From assembly GCF_028128765.1 (NCBI RefSeq), contig NZ_LBJG01000093.1, forward strand, positions 186,001 through 250,000: a DNA stretch of 64,000 bases, in the 5' to 3' direction. Position numbers and translations under genes: made by a program. How positions within the stretch are numbered: position 1 is the stretch's first letter; the number at the start of each line of letters is the position of its first letter. The stretch is from Bradyrhizobium sp. CCBAU 51627. Lineage in GTDB: Bacteria; Pseudomonadota; Alphaproteobacteria; Rhizobiales; Xanthobacteraceae. The notes under the pieces were generated by a model. The model worked only from the letters and a program-made list of their open reading frames with translations. It had not been told where the DNA came from and ran no database searches. Shown here one piece after another: positions 27,475-35,880 of the stretch.

Positions 27475-28299
27475 CTACTCGCGGCGCCCCTGCACCCACT
27501 GTTCCAGCATTTGCAGGCACATGGCGCGGTCGTCGACTGAGGCCTTGGCGAAGGCGCGGTTGTAGTTTTCCTTGATCCAGGTCTCGTCGGCGCTGGCGCT
27601 GTCACGCGCCAGGGTCAGCCACATCAGGCCACGCGCGGCCTGCCGCGGCAGGCGGTCGCCATTGAACAGCATCTGGCCGAGCAGCGCCTGGGCCTCGTGC
27701 TGGCCCTTCTGGGCGGCAAGGCCGAGCCAGCGCGCGCCATAGCGGAAATCCTCGCGCGAGGCGTCCGGCGTCTTCAGATAGAGCCGGGCCAGATCGTATT
27801 GGGCATCCGCGTTGCCGAAATATGAGGCGGCATAGGAGAACATCTCCCGGGCCCTGTCAGGATCGGCCTTCACCTTCGAGTTCGGGATGCCGCTGAGATA
27901 ATAGCGCCCGAGCGCGACGAAGGCGTTGGCCACCACCTGCGCCTGTGGCGTCGACGGGAGGTCCTCGGCATGCGCATTGGCAACCTGGCTGAAATAATCG
28001 AAGGCGCGCAGGTCGTCCCGGGCCACGCGGTCGCCACTGGCGTACATGCGGCCGAGCATCCATTGTGCGACCGGGTGACCGCCCTCGGCGGCAAATTCCA
28101 GGGCCCTGACCGAGGTATCCTGAGGCTCAACCGGCGGTGCCAACTTGCGCACCGCACCCGCGGCACCGGGCAATGTGGTCACGACAGGGATGGTCGCATC
28201 CTTCGGATTGACCGGCGCACCGTCGAAGGCGAGCGCCGGTGCAGCCAGCACGCCAGCCCCCAACACAAACGCAACAATGGCACGCCTAGATGTCCGCAT
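27475..28299 (-). CDS. exported Sel1/TPR-repeat protein
   Basis: A 274-residue protein with a signal peptide starting 'MRTSRRAIVAFVLGAGVLAA' and ending near 'PALA'. The mature part has Sel1-like repeats: 'GHPVAQWMLGRMYASGDRVA', 'NADAQYDLARLYLKTPDAS' and 'GQHEAQALLGQMLFNGDRLP'. Sel1 proteins usually scaffold periplasmic complexes. ATG 28299 is chosen because the signal peptide begins there; the longer frame to 28320 adds a second Met. Its start overlaps the end of ilvD by 14 bp. Confidence 0.85.
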   Translation of the reverse strand: MRTSRRAIVAFVLGAGVLAAPALAFDGAPVNPKDATIPVVTTLPGAAGAVRKLAPPVEPQDTSVRALEFAAEGGHPVAQWMLGRMYASGDRVARDDLRAFDYFSQVANAHAEDLPSTPQAQVVANAFVALGRYYLSGIPNSKVKADPDRAREMFSYAASYFGNADAQYDLARLYLKTPDASREDFRYGARWLGLAAQKGQHEAQALLGQMLFNGDRLPRQAARGLMWLTLARDSASADETWIKENYNRAFAKASVDDRAMCLQMLEQWVQGRRE

Positions 28300-30010
28300 A
28301 ACACTGTTTCTCGTGCGCACCGCCAGGATGGGTCACTGCCCCCCCGACCGCTGGTCCAACCTGCTGGGCATATTTCCAGAGCGCACCCGACGTGTGGTTA
28401 GTCGCGCGAGCGCTCCATTTGGTCTTGCGCTGAGCGAGCTCAGCGTCACTCAATTTTACGTTAAGGGTACCGACCACGGCGTCGATCTCGATGATGTCGC
28501 CGTCCTCGAGCAGCCCGATCGGGCCACCGACCGCAGCCTCGGGCCCGACATGGCCGATGCAGAAGCCGCGGGTGGCGCCGGAGAAGCGGCCATCGGTGAT
28601 GAGCGCGATCTTGCCGCCCATGCCCTGGCCGGTCAGCGCGGCGGTGGTCTGGAGCATCTCCCGCATGCCGGGGCCGCCCTTCGGGCCCTCGTAGCGGATC
28701 ACGATGACTTCGCCTTCCCGGTAGGTGCGCTTCTGAACCGCCTCGAAAGCATCCTCCTCCCGGTCGAAGCACCTGGCCGGACCGGTAAACTTGAGGTTGG
28801 ACATTCCCGCGACTTTCACGATCGCACCTTCTGGCGCCAAATTGCCCTTCAGACCGACCACACCGCCTGTCACGGTGATGGGCTTGTCTGCCGGGTGCAC
28901 CACGTCCTGGTGCGAATTCCACTTCACGCTCTTGAGGTTTTCGGCGATCGTGCGGCCCGTGACGGTAAGGCAATCACCGTGCAGGAAGCCGTTGTCGAGC
29001 AGCGTCTTCATCAGAAGCGGTATGCCACCTACTTCAAACATGTCTTTGGCGACATAACGGCCGCCCGGCTTCAAATCCGCGACATAAGGTGTCTTTTTGA
29101 AGATTTCGGCGACGTCGAACAGGTCGAACTTGATGCCGGCCTCGTGCGCGATCGCCGGCAAGTGCAACGCAGCATTGGTCGAGCCGCCGGAGGCGGCGAC
29201 CACGGCCGCCGCGTTCTCCAGCGCCTTGCGCGTGACGATGTCGCGCGGCCGGATGTTGGACGCGATCAGCTCCATCACCTTCTCGCCCGCCGTCATGCAG
29301 AAAGCGTCGCGGATCTCATACGGTGCCGGAGCACCGGCCGAGTAAGGCAGCGCGAGGCCGATCGCTTCCGACACGGTCGCCATGGTGTTGGCGGTGAACT
29401 GCGCGCCGCAGGCGCCCGCCGAGGGACACGCCACGCGCTCGATCTCGTCGAGGTCCTCGTCGGACATCGCACCGACCGAGTGCTTGCCGACCGCCTCGAA
29501 CATGTCCTGCACGGTGACCTGCTGGCCACGGAAATTGCCCGGGAGGATCGAGCCGCCATAGATGAAGATCGACGGCACGTTGAGACGAACCATCGCCATC
29601 ATCATGCCCGGCAGCGACTTGTCGCAGCCGGCAAGACCGACCAGCGCGTCATAGGCGTGGCCGCGCACGGTCAGTTCGACGGAGTCGGCGATGCACTCGC
29701 GCGACGGCAGCGAGGAGCGCATGCCGTCATGGCCCATGGCGATGCCGTCGGTGACGGTGATGGTGCAGAATTCGCGCGGCGTGCCGCCGGCAGACGCGAC
29801 GCCCTTCTTCACCGCCTGTGCCTGGCGCATCAGGGCGATGTTGCAGGGAGCAGCCTCGTTCCAGCACGAGGCAACACCGACGAAAGGTTGATGGATCTGC
29901 TCGGAGGTCAGACCCATGGCGTAGAAGTAGGAGCGATGGGGCGCGCGCGCCGGCCCTTCCGTCACGTGACGGCTCGGCAGCCTGTTCTTTATGTTGGTCT
30001 TGGCGTCCAT
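28286..30010 (-). CDS. ilvD: dihydroxy-acid dehydratase
   Basis: Fe-S enzyme of valine and isoleucine synthesis that dehydrates 2,3-dihydroxy acids. The 574 residues contain cluster cysteines in 'GVASCWNEAAPCN', 'LVGLAGCDKSLPGMMMAM' and 'CPSAGACGAQFTANTM', and the C-terminal 'GRFSGATRGFCIGHVGPEAA'. Full length. The leader just upstream has a three-fold short repeat containing Shine-Dalgarno-like sequence (30016-30056). Confidence 0.96.
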   Translation of the reverse strand: MDAKTNIKNRLPSRHVTEGPARAPHRSYFYAMGLTSEQIHQPFVGVASCWNEAAPCNIALMRQAQAVKKGVASAGGTPREFCTITVTDGIAMGHDGMRSSLPSRECIADSVELTVRGHAYDALVGLAGCDKSLPGMMMAMVRLNVPSIFIYGGSILPGNFRGQQVTVQDMFEAVGKHSVGAMSDEDLDEIERVACPSAGACGAQFTANTMATVSEAIGLALPYSAGAPAPYEIRDAFCMTAGEKVMELIASNIRPRDIVTRKALENAAAVVAASGGSTNAALHLPAIAHEAGIKFDLFDVAEIFKKTPYVADLKPGGRYVAKDMFEVGGIPLLMKTLLDNGFLHGDCLTVTGRTIAENLKSVKWNSHQDVVHPADKPITVTGGVVGLKGNLAPEGAIVKVAGMSNLKFTGPARCFDREEDAFEAVQKRTYREGEVIVIRYEGPKGGPGMREMLQTTAALTGQGMGGKIALITDGRFSGATRGFCIGHVGPEAAVGGPIGLLEDGDIIEIDAVVGTLNVKLSDAELAQRKTKWSARATNHTSGALWKYAQQVGPAVGGAVTHPGGAHEKQCYADI

Positions 30011-30015
30011 CGCGA

Positions 30016-30056
30016 CCAGTTTCCTTGGTCCAGTTTCCTGGTCCAGTTTCCTTGGC
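30016..30056 (-). repeat. three-fold 13-14 bp tandem repeat in the ilvD leader
   Basis: On the plus strand CCAGTTTCCTTGGT, CCAGTTTCCTGGT and CCAGTTTCCTTGGC follow each other directly. On the ilvD strand each unit carries AAGGAAACTGG or CAGGAAACTGG, so the leader has three ribosome-binding-like sites; the one nearest the ATG at 30010 is 11 bases from it. Copy number could vary by slippage. Confidence 0.75.
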
Positions 30057-30543
30057 CAACCCTTGTCAGACCGGGAAAATCAGACCCAAGATTTGAATCG
30101 ACCTTGGAATTTCCGCCGCCTGCAAGGAGCGAGCCCAGCTCCTGAAACATTAGAGCGATTTTATTCATGTTCGGGTGTGGCCAAAAAGCGGCGCTGATGC
30201 GAACGAGCTGCGATAAGGGTTAAATCACACGGGAATGTTGCGAGAACAGCACAATCGTGACCGGGAAGACACGGATCCGCTTACCTTGATACCGTCATGA
30301 AGATGACAATCCACAATCTCTGATTTCACGGCGTGAGGCGCGCGACCCACTTTGCGGCGATGACGAGCAACCATGACTGAGTCGCCCTCTCCGCTGGCAA
30401 GGCCATGCCCGCCTTCGCGGGCGGTGACAGATGCAGACCCACCTTCTCACCATCGCGTTTCGCCCGCGCCTTGCGTCACGGACGAACCGGCCCTGCAACG
30501 CTTTGGCAATTCCGAATTTCGGCAGAGGACGGGTTTGACAATT

Positions 30544-30560
30544 ATAGGGTACCCCCCTAT
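30544..30560. promoter_or_regulatory. RcnR/CsoR-type operator upstream of rcnR-rcnA
   Basis: ATAGGG-TACCC-CCCTAT is a 17-bp inverted repeat ending 9 bp before the rcnR ATG. C/G-tract palindromes flanked by TA are the known recognition type of the RcnR/FrmR/CsoR family, so autoregulation by the adjacent gene product with metal as inducer is likely. Binding itself is inferred. Confidence 0.7.
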
Positions 30561-30569
30561 CTTACGCCC

Positions 30570-30848
30570 ATGTCCCACACGATCAAACACAAGTCGAAGC
30601 TCATCGGCCGCGTCCGGCGCATCAAGGGGCAACTGGAAGCCGTCGAGCGCGCGCTCGAATCGGAGATCGGCTGCGCCGATGTGCTGATGCTGGTGGCTTC
30701 GGTGAAGGGCGCGATCAGTGGTCTCACCACCGAGCTGCTGGAAGATCATATCCGCCATCACGTCGTGGATCCCGCCCACGAGAAGGATCCGGAAAAGGCC
30801 AAGGGCGCTGCCGACCTCATCGACGTCGTTCGAACCTATTTGAAGTGA
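30570..30848 (+). CDS. rcnR: metal-sensing repressor, RcnR/CsoR/FrmR family
   Basis: A 92-residue all-helical repressor. 'MSHTIKHKSKLIGRVRRIKG' has the N-terminal His of the W-X-Y-Z metal fingerprint, then 'QLEAVERALESEIGCADVLM' with the conserved Cys and 'LVASVKGAISGLTTELLEDH'. His-3, the CsoR/RcnR Cys-35-type residue and a downstream His pair fit a nickel/cobalt sensor, supported by the rcnA-like gene 4 bp downstream. ATG 30570 fits the family; longer frames do not. Confidence 0.88.
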   Translation: MSHTIKHKSKLIGRVRRIKGQLEAVERALESEIGCADVLMLVASVKGAISGLTTELLEDHIRHHVVDPAHEKDPEKAKGAADLIDVVRTYLK

Positions 30849-30852
30849 AGAA

Positions 30853-31920
30853 ATGACCGACCTATCTCAGCTGCTCCAACAGAGCAGCGCGCACGCATGG
30901 CTGTTCGTGCCCAGCGCCATCCTGCTCGGCGCCCTGCATGGCCTGGAGCCCGGGCATTCCAAGACCATGATGGCCGCGTTCATCATCGCCATCAGGGGAA
31001 CGGTGCTTCAGGCCGTGTTGCTCGGCCTGTCGGCGACCATCTCCCATACCGCGATCGTCTGGGCGGTCGCCCTCGCGGGGCTCCATTTCGGCCGGGAATT
31101 ATCGGGCGAACGCAGCGAAGCCTGGCTGCAACTGGCTTCCGCCGTCGTCATCGTCGGCATCGCCGGCTGGATGGTCTGGCGCACCTGGCGGGATCAAAAC
31201 CACGAGCACGAGCACGACCATCACCACCACGACGAGCCGCAATCCATCTCGCTCGGCGGATTGCCGCTCCTGCTGGACGTGTTCGAAGATGGCGTGCCCC
31301 CTCGCTGGCGGGTCAGGAGCGAGACCGGCGCGCTTCCCGCTGCCGGCGACATCAAGGTGACCACGATCCGCGAGGACGGCTCGGAGCAGACATTCGCCTT
31401 CGTTGCCCGGGATGGATACCTCGAAAGCATCGCGGAGATTCCCGAGCCGCACGCATTCAAGGCGCACATCGCGCTGGCCGGCGATTCCACCGAGCTCCTG
31501 TTCGAAGAGCACGATCATGGCCATATCGATCTCGGCGACGAGGACGACGCGCACGCCCGTGCCCATGCCGCCGACATCCGCAAGCGCTTTGGGGGGCGCA
31601 GGGTGACCACCCTGCAGATCGTTCTGTTCGGGCTCACCGGCGGACTGATCCCCTGCCCCGCCGCCATCACCGTGCTGCTGCTTTGCCTTCAGCTGAAGCA
31701 GTTCAGTCTCGGCTTTGTCCTGGTACTGTCCTTCGGCATCGGGCTCGCGATCACGATGGTGTCGGCCGGCGTTCTCGCAGCCCTCAGCCTGCGACACGTC
31801 GAACGACACTGGGGCGGCTTCAGCCGCTACGCCCACCGCGCGCCCTACGTCTCGGCGGCCCTGATCGTCTTCGTCGGCCTCTACACCGGCTGGACGGGTT
31901 GGCACGAACTGATGTCGTGA
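30853..31920 (+). CDS. rcnA: nickel/cobalt efflux protein, RcnA family
   Basis: Inner-membrane exporter, 355 residues. The N-terminal membrane part has 'LGALHGLEPGHSKTMMAAFI', the NiCoT/RcnA HxxxxGH-type metal motif. A His-rich loop 'HEHEHDHHHHDEP' follows, then a soluble insertion and the C-terminal membrane half with 'GGLIPCPAAITVLLLCLQLK'. It starts 4 bp after rcnR, so the two are cotranscribed and the repressor is relieved by the exported metal. Convergent with cbtA. Confidence 0.9.
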   Translation: MTDLSQLLQQSSAHAWLFVPSAILLGALHGLEPGHSKTMMAAFIIAIRGTVLQAVLLGLSATISHTAIVWAVALAGLHFGRELSGERSEAWLQLASAVVIVGIAGWMVWRTWRDQNHEHEHDHHHHDEPQSISLGGLPLLLDVFEDGVPPRWRVRSETGALPAAGDIKVTTIREDGSEQTFAFVARDGYLESIAEIPEPHAFKAHIALAGDSTELLFEEHDHGHIDLGDEDDAHARAHAADIRKRFGGRRVTTLQIVLFGLTGGLIPCPAAITVLLLCLQLKQFSLGFVLVLSFGIGLAITMVSAGVLAALSLRHVERHWGGFSRYAHRAPYVSAALIVFVGLYTGWTGWHELMS

Positions 31921-31936
31921 CGGACGGCGTGAGTCG

Positions 31937-32731
31937 CTAGACAGTCGCGCCGCGATCAAAACGCGCGAACACCGCGCTGGTCACACCGCCGAGCAGGGTC
32001 CAGAACACCAGGCTCGTCACCGTCACCGCCGTGACGAACTGATGCGTCAGCGACGACGGCACGTTGGTGTCGACGTTGGCGAGTTCCGGCGCGCCGATCA
32101 GATGCGGCAGGGTCAGCAGGATCACGCCTGACATCGCCGCCGGCACCGAGCGGCGGAAGGCGATCATGGCAAGCCCTCCGGCCGTCGCCAGCACGGCCGC
32201 CAGCCACCAGATCTGGCGCGACAGCAGCGGCGCCGTGGGCACACCCGGCAGCTCCGGCGGCAGGCCGAGCCCGGGTGCCACGGTGAAGACGGCGAATCCC
32301 GCCAGGCCCCACAACAGCCCTTCGTGCCACGACACGCTCATGCCGGTGACGCCGCTGCGCACGGCGAAGAAGCCGGCCAGCAGCAGCGCGAAACCGATTG
32401 CGGTCAGGACATTTGCGGCAGCCGTGTAGGCATTGCGTTCAAAACCGTCGCGCGGCTCCCAGGCCCCGGCGCCATGCTCATGGTCGCCGGCGCCATGCTC
32501 ATGGTCGCCGTGATCGTGAGCGGCATGTTCCTGGCCTGAATGGTCGTGGCCGGCGGCCGTCGGCTCCGCCGCGACCGGAGCATCATGATGATGCGTCGCT
32601 GCCGCCTTCTCGAAGACTTCCGCCTTCAGGATCAGGGGGACGGTGCCGAATTGCTGGACGACCGTGACGACGAGACCGACGATGAAACCTGAGATGACCG
32701 AGGCGAAGACGATCGAGCGAAACGTGCTCAT
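31937..32731 (-). CDS. cbtA: cobalt transporter subunit CbtA
   Basis: Predicted cobalt uptake membrane protein, 264 residues. It starts 'MSTFRSIVFASVISGFIVGL', carries a His-rich loop with two exact 'GDHEHGA' units, and has about five transmembrane segments, ending 'GGVTSAVFARFDRG'. CbtA and CbtB occur together under cobalamin riboswitches in proteobacteria, as here: cbtB is 10 bp upstream. Transport function is predicted from genomics, not proven. Confidence 0.88.
   Translation of the reverse strand: MSTFRSIVFASVISGFIVGLVVTVVQQFGTVPLILKAEVFEKAAATHHHDAPVAAEPTAAGHDHSGQEHAAHDHGDHEHGAGDHEHGAGAWEPRDGFERNAYTAAANVLTAIGFALLLAGFFAVRSGVTGMSVSWHEGLLWGLAGFAVFTVAPGLGLPPELPGVPTAPLLSRQIWWLAAVLATAGGLAMIAFRRSVPAAMSGVILLTLPHLIGAPELANVDTNVPSSLTHQFVTAVTVTSLVFWTLLGGVTSAVFARFDRGATV
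32467..32508. repeat. 21-bp tandem duplication in the cbtA His-rich loop
   Basis: Two identical copies of a 21-base unit starting CGGCGCCATGCTCATGGTCG encode consecutive 'GDHEHGA' heptapeptides on the minus strand. The in-frame duplication extends a histidine-rich, probably metal-binding loop and could expand or contract by slippage. Confidence 0.8.
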
Positions 32732-32741
32732 GCCATCCCGG

Positions 32742-32948
32742 TTAGTGGCAGGGGAATGCGTTGGAGTGGCGCACGTCGTGGGCGGCGTTGTGGACGACGT
32801 CGATGTTGGAGAAGCCGACCATACCGACGGCGAACAGGCCGAGCGCCATGGCCATCAGAGCCTGCGACAGCCGTCCCACCTGCCCGGCGGCGACCGGAAG
32901 CGAGATCTGGGCCGAGGTCTGGGCGTTGGCGAGCTGGGACTGGCTCAT
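32742..32948 (-). CDS. cbtB: cobalt transporter subunit CbtB
   Basis: A 68-residue membrane protein with one helix 'LSQALMAMALGLFAVGMVGF' and the C-terminal family motif 'HNAAHDVRHSNAFPCH', whose histidines and cysteine probably bind metal. Located between the DUF1488-like gene (3 bp upstream) and cbtA, in one operon under the riboswitch at 35610-35775. Confidence 0.9.
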   Translation of the reverse strand: MSQSQLANAQTSAQISLPVAAGQVGRLSQALMAMALGLFAVGMVGFSNIDVVHNAAHDVRHSNAFPCH

Positions 32949-32951
32949 GGT

Positions 32952-33242
32952 CTATTCTCCATTGGCGATTTGGCCGTCTTCTAACAGCTTCCGAGCGATG
33001 TCGCGACTTGTAAGATGCAGACTTGTCCCGGGCAAAATGCCCCGGCGGACGATCTTGGCGTCGGCGGCGGCCCGAAAGACGGCCTCAAACCGCCGGAAAT
33101 AGCCGAGGCAGGCCTCCGGTGCGGGCTCGCTGCCGAGCAGTGTCCGGAATGCGCCGCGGTGCACGGCGCAGATGGCACCGTGCCCGGTGACCGGAAACAC
33201 CAGCGAGACGATGTCGTCCCGCCAATGGACCTCGCTGCTCAA
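32952..33242 (-). CDS. small protein resembling DUF1488
   Basis: A 96-residue soluble protein with a TTG start that overlaps the TGA of a 22-codon upstream ORF by 4 bp. 'DIVSLVFPVTGHGAICAVHR' and 'YFRRFEAVFRAAADAKIVRR' resemble the F-x-C-x-V and F-R-I-A pattern of DUF1488, but the match is from memory and weak. It is located between btuB and cbtB. A role in cobalt or cobalamin use is only inferred from the operon. Confidence 0.5.
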   Translation of the reverse strand: MSSEVHWRDDIVSLVFPVTGHGAICAVHRGAFRTLLGSEPAPEACLGYFRRFEAVFRAAADAKIVRRGILPGTSLHLTSRDIARKLLEDGQIANGE

Positions 33243-33307
33243 GCTGTCGCACCTCTGAGCCAGACCGCATCGGTCAGCCCGAACCGGGTCACGATGGTGA
33301 CTGCCAT
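33239..33307 (-). CDS. 22-residue leader ORF
   Basis: An ATG at 33307 stands 8 bases after AAGGAGAT, a strong Shine-Dalgarno sequence, and opens a frame 'MAVTIVTRFGLTDAVWLRGA' plus TA, ending in TGA within TTGA, where the TTG is the start of the next gene. The layout suggests translational coupling, with the leader providing ribosome entry for a gene that has only a weak TTG start. It may instead be the true head of a frameshifted gene. Confidence 0.45.
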   Translation of the reverse strand: MAVTIVTRFGLTDAVWLRGATA

Positions 33308-33382
33308 GGAAAGATCTCCTTGCAGGATCCGTAGCACGTTCTGCGGGAACGCAGCGACAGGCCTGAGGCTCCGCTCGTTACG

Positions 33383-35485
33383 CTATCTGACATCGTCATT
33401 CGCCAGGCGAATGCCGGCATAGACACCCAGCCCCGGTTGCAGAAAGCCGGTCGGATTTTGATAGTGCATGTTGGCGAGGTTATCGATACGGCCAAACGCC
33501 TTGAACTGATCGGTGACCCGATATTCCGCCGCCACGTTGACGACCGTGTAAGCCGGAGCCAGCAGGCGCGGAATGCTGAAGTCGCGGCTGCCGTCGACGA
33601 AGCTTCCCACGTGCAGCACCGTCGCCGACAGCGTCAGTGGATCGTTCGGCCTCCAGATGAGGTTTGCGCTCCATTTCTCTTTCGGACGCCGCAGCAACTC
33701 CAGTCCCGCCGTCGTGTCGACGGCGCGGGTGAAGGTGTAATCGGCGCGAACGCGCAAGCGATCGCTGATCGCAGCCGCGACGAAGCTTTCGGTGCCCTCC
33801 GTGATCGCCCTGCCGATATTCACATTGGTGCTGGTGACCGTCACGGGATCGAACGTGCTCTGGATCAGGCCCGTGATGTTGTTTCGGAAGTAGGTCGAGC
33901 CGAAGCGTACACGGTCGTTGAGCAAAGGCTGCTCGAAGCCGGCGTCGTAGCCGATGCTTTCCTCGGGCTTGAGGTCTGGATTGGCAAAGAAGAAGAACGC
34001 GGGAAAGCTGACATAGAGCTGATTGAGCGTCGGCGCCTTGAAACCGGAGCCGTAGCTCCCCCTGAATTTCGTGTCCATGACCGGGGCGATGACCGCGGAC
34101 GCCAGGCGAAAGGTCGGATGCCCGCCGAACCGCTCGTGGTCGTCCTGGCGAACATTGCCCGTGAAGAAGACGCGATCCCGGATCTGGGACTGCAACTCCA
34201 TATAGCCCGCCTTGTTGACGTTCTGCGCGGCGACCGTCGCGGTCTGCAGCGTTTCGGTCTCGTGCTCCGCACCGATGATGACATCGTTGTTGGGCGCTAG
34301 CTCGGTCGTGGTGTGCCAGTCGTATTTGACCCGATCGCCGGTTGTGATGGTCGGTACCGCGTCGCCGGGCGAGACGTTGTCATTCCAGTGATTGCTGTAG
34401 TTGGCGCCGAAATAGCTCTTCATCCGGTCGTCGAGCGCGGACCAGACCGCCTCTCCCCGCGTGAAGAGCTGGTGAACCGCCTGCGTGCTTTGCGTGGCAG
34501 CGGGAAAACTCGCAAATGTCGCGGGATCAAGCGTGTCGCCCGTAAAGCGCAAGGTCGCGTCGGTGTAACGCGCGACGCCGTTGAGCGTCAGGTTCTCGCT
34601 GACTTCAGTGCCGAGCTTGGTCGAATAGGTCATGTTGTCGTAGGAATTGCCGATCGCCTTCCGCCCCGGCGGCAGCAGCTCGACGGGCGTCACCGGAACG
34701 TCATTGGCGTGAAAATGCGCGGCGTTGAAGGCGTAATTGAACTGGTCTTGCGAACCGCTCAGCGCGGTCGTCTGATTGAACGTGCCGAACGAGCCTCCCT
34801 CGACCGAGCCCGTCACGCGGGCGGGACCGTCGCCCTTCTTCGTCACGATGGAGATCACTCCGCCCAGTGCATCGGCGCCGTAGAGGCCGCTTTGCGGACC
34901 GCGCAGCACTTCGATCTGCTGAAGATCGGACGTGAGCAGCTTGCCGAGATCGAACGATCGGTTCGGGCTACCGGGATCGCTGACATCGATGCCATCGATC
35001 AGGACCTTGGTATGGTTTGAGTTCGTTCCACGCATGAAGATCGAGGTCTGTCCGCCCGGCCCGCCGGTCTGGACGAGATTGAGCCCCGGAACGGCACTGA
35101 GCGCCTCGGACGCCGTCCGGCGCTGATCGCGCTCCATGTCGCGGGCAGTCAGCACCGTCACCGAACTCGCAACCACATCGGCCGGCGTGACCACGCCTGT
35201 CGGACTGACGACGACCGTGGGAAACAAATTGGCGGCAGAGACGCCGGCAACGGGCACCTCGGGTTTCGGCGTCCGCCCAACACGTCGATGCGCGGGCTTG
35301 TCAGGATCACGTCGTGCGGCTTGCGGCCTGGCTTGACGTTCTGTCGACACGACCTCGACCGGCGGCAGCAGGTCGGGCGATGCCGGCTGCTGTGCCTGGA
35401 CCACGGAAGGATCGAGCGCGCACAGGGAAACGGACGCGACAACGCCGGCGCGAAAGCGCCTGGCGGCAGAGATGATACGGGACAC
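33383..35485 (-). CDS. btuB: TonB-dependent vitamin B12 receptor
   Basis: Outer-membrane receptor, 700 residues. After a signal peptide comes a long linker, then the TonB-box-like 'SVTVLTARDMERDQRRTASE', the plug domain with 'GLNLVQTGGPGGQTSIFMRG' and 'VLIDGIDVSDPGSPNRSFDL', and a beta-barrel ending 'PGLGVYAGIRLAN' close to the C terminus. Plug motifs fit BtuB. The gene is preceded by a cobalamin riboswitch, which strongly supports cobalamin or cobamide as substrate. The 75-bp gap downstream leads into the leader ORF and the cbt genes. Confidence 0.88.
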   Translation of the reverse strand: MSRIISAARRFRAGVVASVSLCALDPSVVQAQQPASPDLLPPVEVVSTERQARPQAARRDPDKPAHRRVGRTPKPEVPVAGVSAANLFPTVVVSPTGVVTPADVVASSVTVLTARDMERDQRRTASEALSAVPGLNLVQTGGPGGQTSIFMRGTNSNHTKVLIDGIDVSDPGSPNRSFDLGKLLTSDLQQIEVLRGPQSGLYGADALGGVISIVTKKGDGPARVTGSVEGGSFGTFNQTTALSGSQDQFNYAFNAAHFHANDVPVTPVELLPPGRKAIGNSYDNMTYSTKLGTEVSENLTLNGVARYTDATLRFTGDTLDPATFASFPAATQSTQAVHQLFTRGEAVWSALDDRMKSYFGANYSNHWNDNVSPGDAVPTITTGDRVKYDWHTTTELAPNNDVIIGAEHETETLQTATVAAQNVNKAGYMELQSQIRDRVFFTGNVRQDDHERFGGHPTFRLASAVIAPVMDTKFRGSYGSGFKAPTLNQLYVSFPAFFFFANPDLKPEESIGYDAGFEQPLLNDRVRFGSTYFRNNITGLIQSTFDPVTVTSTNVNIGRAITEGTESFVAAAISDRLRVRADYTFTRAVDTTAGLELLRRPKEKWSANLIWRPNDPLTLSATVLHVGSFVDGSRDFSIPRLLAPAYTVVNVAAEYRVTDQFKAFGRIDNLANMHYQNPTGFLQPGLGVYAGIRLANDDVR

Positions 35486-35609
35486 CCTTGTAACCTCGGC
35501 ATGACGTCAGTGGCACGTCACAGCGAACGAGGTTTCACGGCAGAGCGCTCACTTGCTCCGGTGAAGCTAATGTCTGCACTCCCCGACCGACATCTTCGCG
35601 TGTGACCAC

Positions 35610-35775
35610 GGCTGACGGCAGGTCTCCTGGCTCGCGGGTCGTGACCTCTGCGTCGCCTTCCCGGGACCGAGATTCCCAGTGGCATATGACGAAAGATTCG
35701 CCGCTTACAGTTGCGGGGGCAGCCGTGGCGTTGGGAAATTCCCGCACCACGTTCCCTTTTGATCTCCCTGAGGAG
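35610..35775 (-). promoter_or_regulatory. cobalamin riboswitch upstream of btuB
   Basis: Read on the minus strand, the element has AAAAGGGAAC at its 5' side (near 35755), the CCACGGCTGCCCCCGCAACT core, CATATGCCACTGGG, and the B12 box AGCCAGGAGACCTGCC (35617-35632). These are the hallmarks of the AdoCbl riboswitch. About 125 bp separate it from the btuB start, enough for an expression platform. Cobalamin should reduce expression of btuB and, by cotranscription, of the cbtB-cbtA genes. Boundaries are approximate. Confidence 0.93.
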
Positions 35776-35880
35776 AACCGTCAGGGATCAATCTATGGGT
35801 GGTTCGTATGGCGAGTCAATCGAAGCGCCCGCGACAAGTTGCGCCGGCTCAATCTGCGCTCGCCTTCTTGGCTTTGGGAC

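Larger units (their letters stand above)
30011..30569. other. 559-bp intergenic region between ilvD and rcnR
   Basis: Holds the start-proximal tandem repeat of ilvD, a short GCCCGC-CTTC-GCGGGC hairpin (30407-30422), and at its right end the rcnR operator. A 67-codon frame at 30295-30498 (minus) is Arg-rich, has no recognisable start context and is not called. The two flanking genes are divergent, so two promoters are expected here. Confidence 0.6.

Noticed and set aside
28145..30145. Long plus-strand open frame opposite ilvD (666 codons)
   Set aside because: Antisense to a fully conserved enzyme; such long shadow frames are usual in GC-rich codon usage and the product has no domain.
30295..30498. 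67-codon minus-strand ORF between ilvD and rcnR
   Set aside because: Arg-rich, with no recognisable start context and no homology; not called as a gene.
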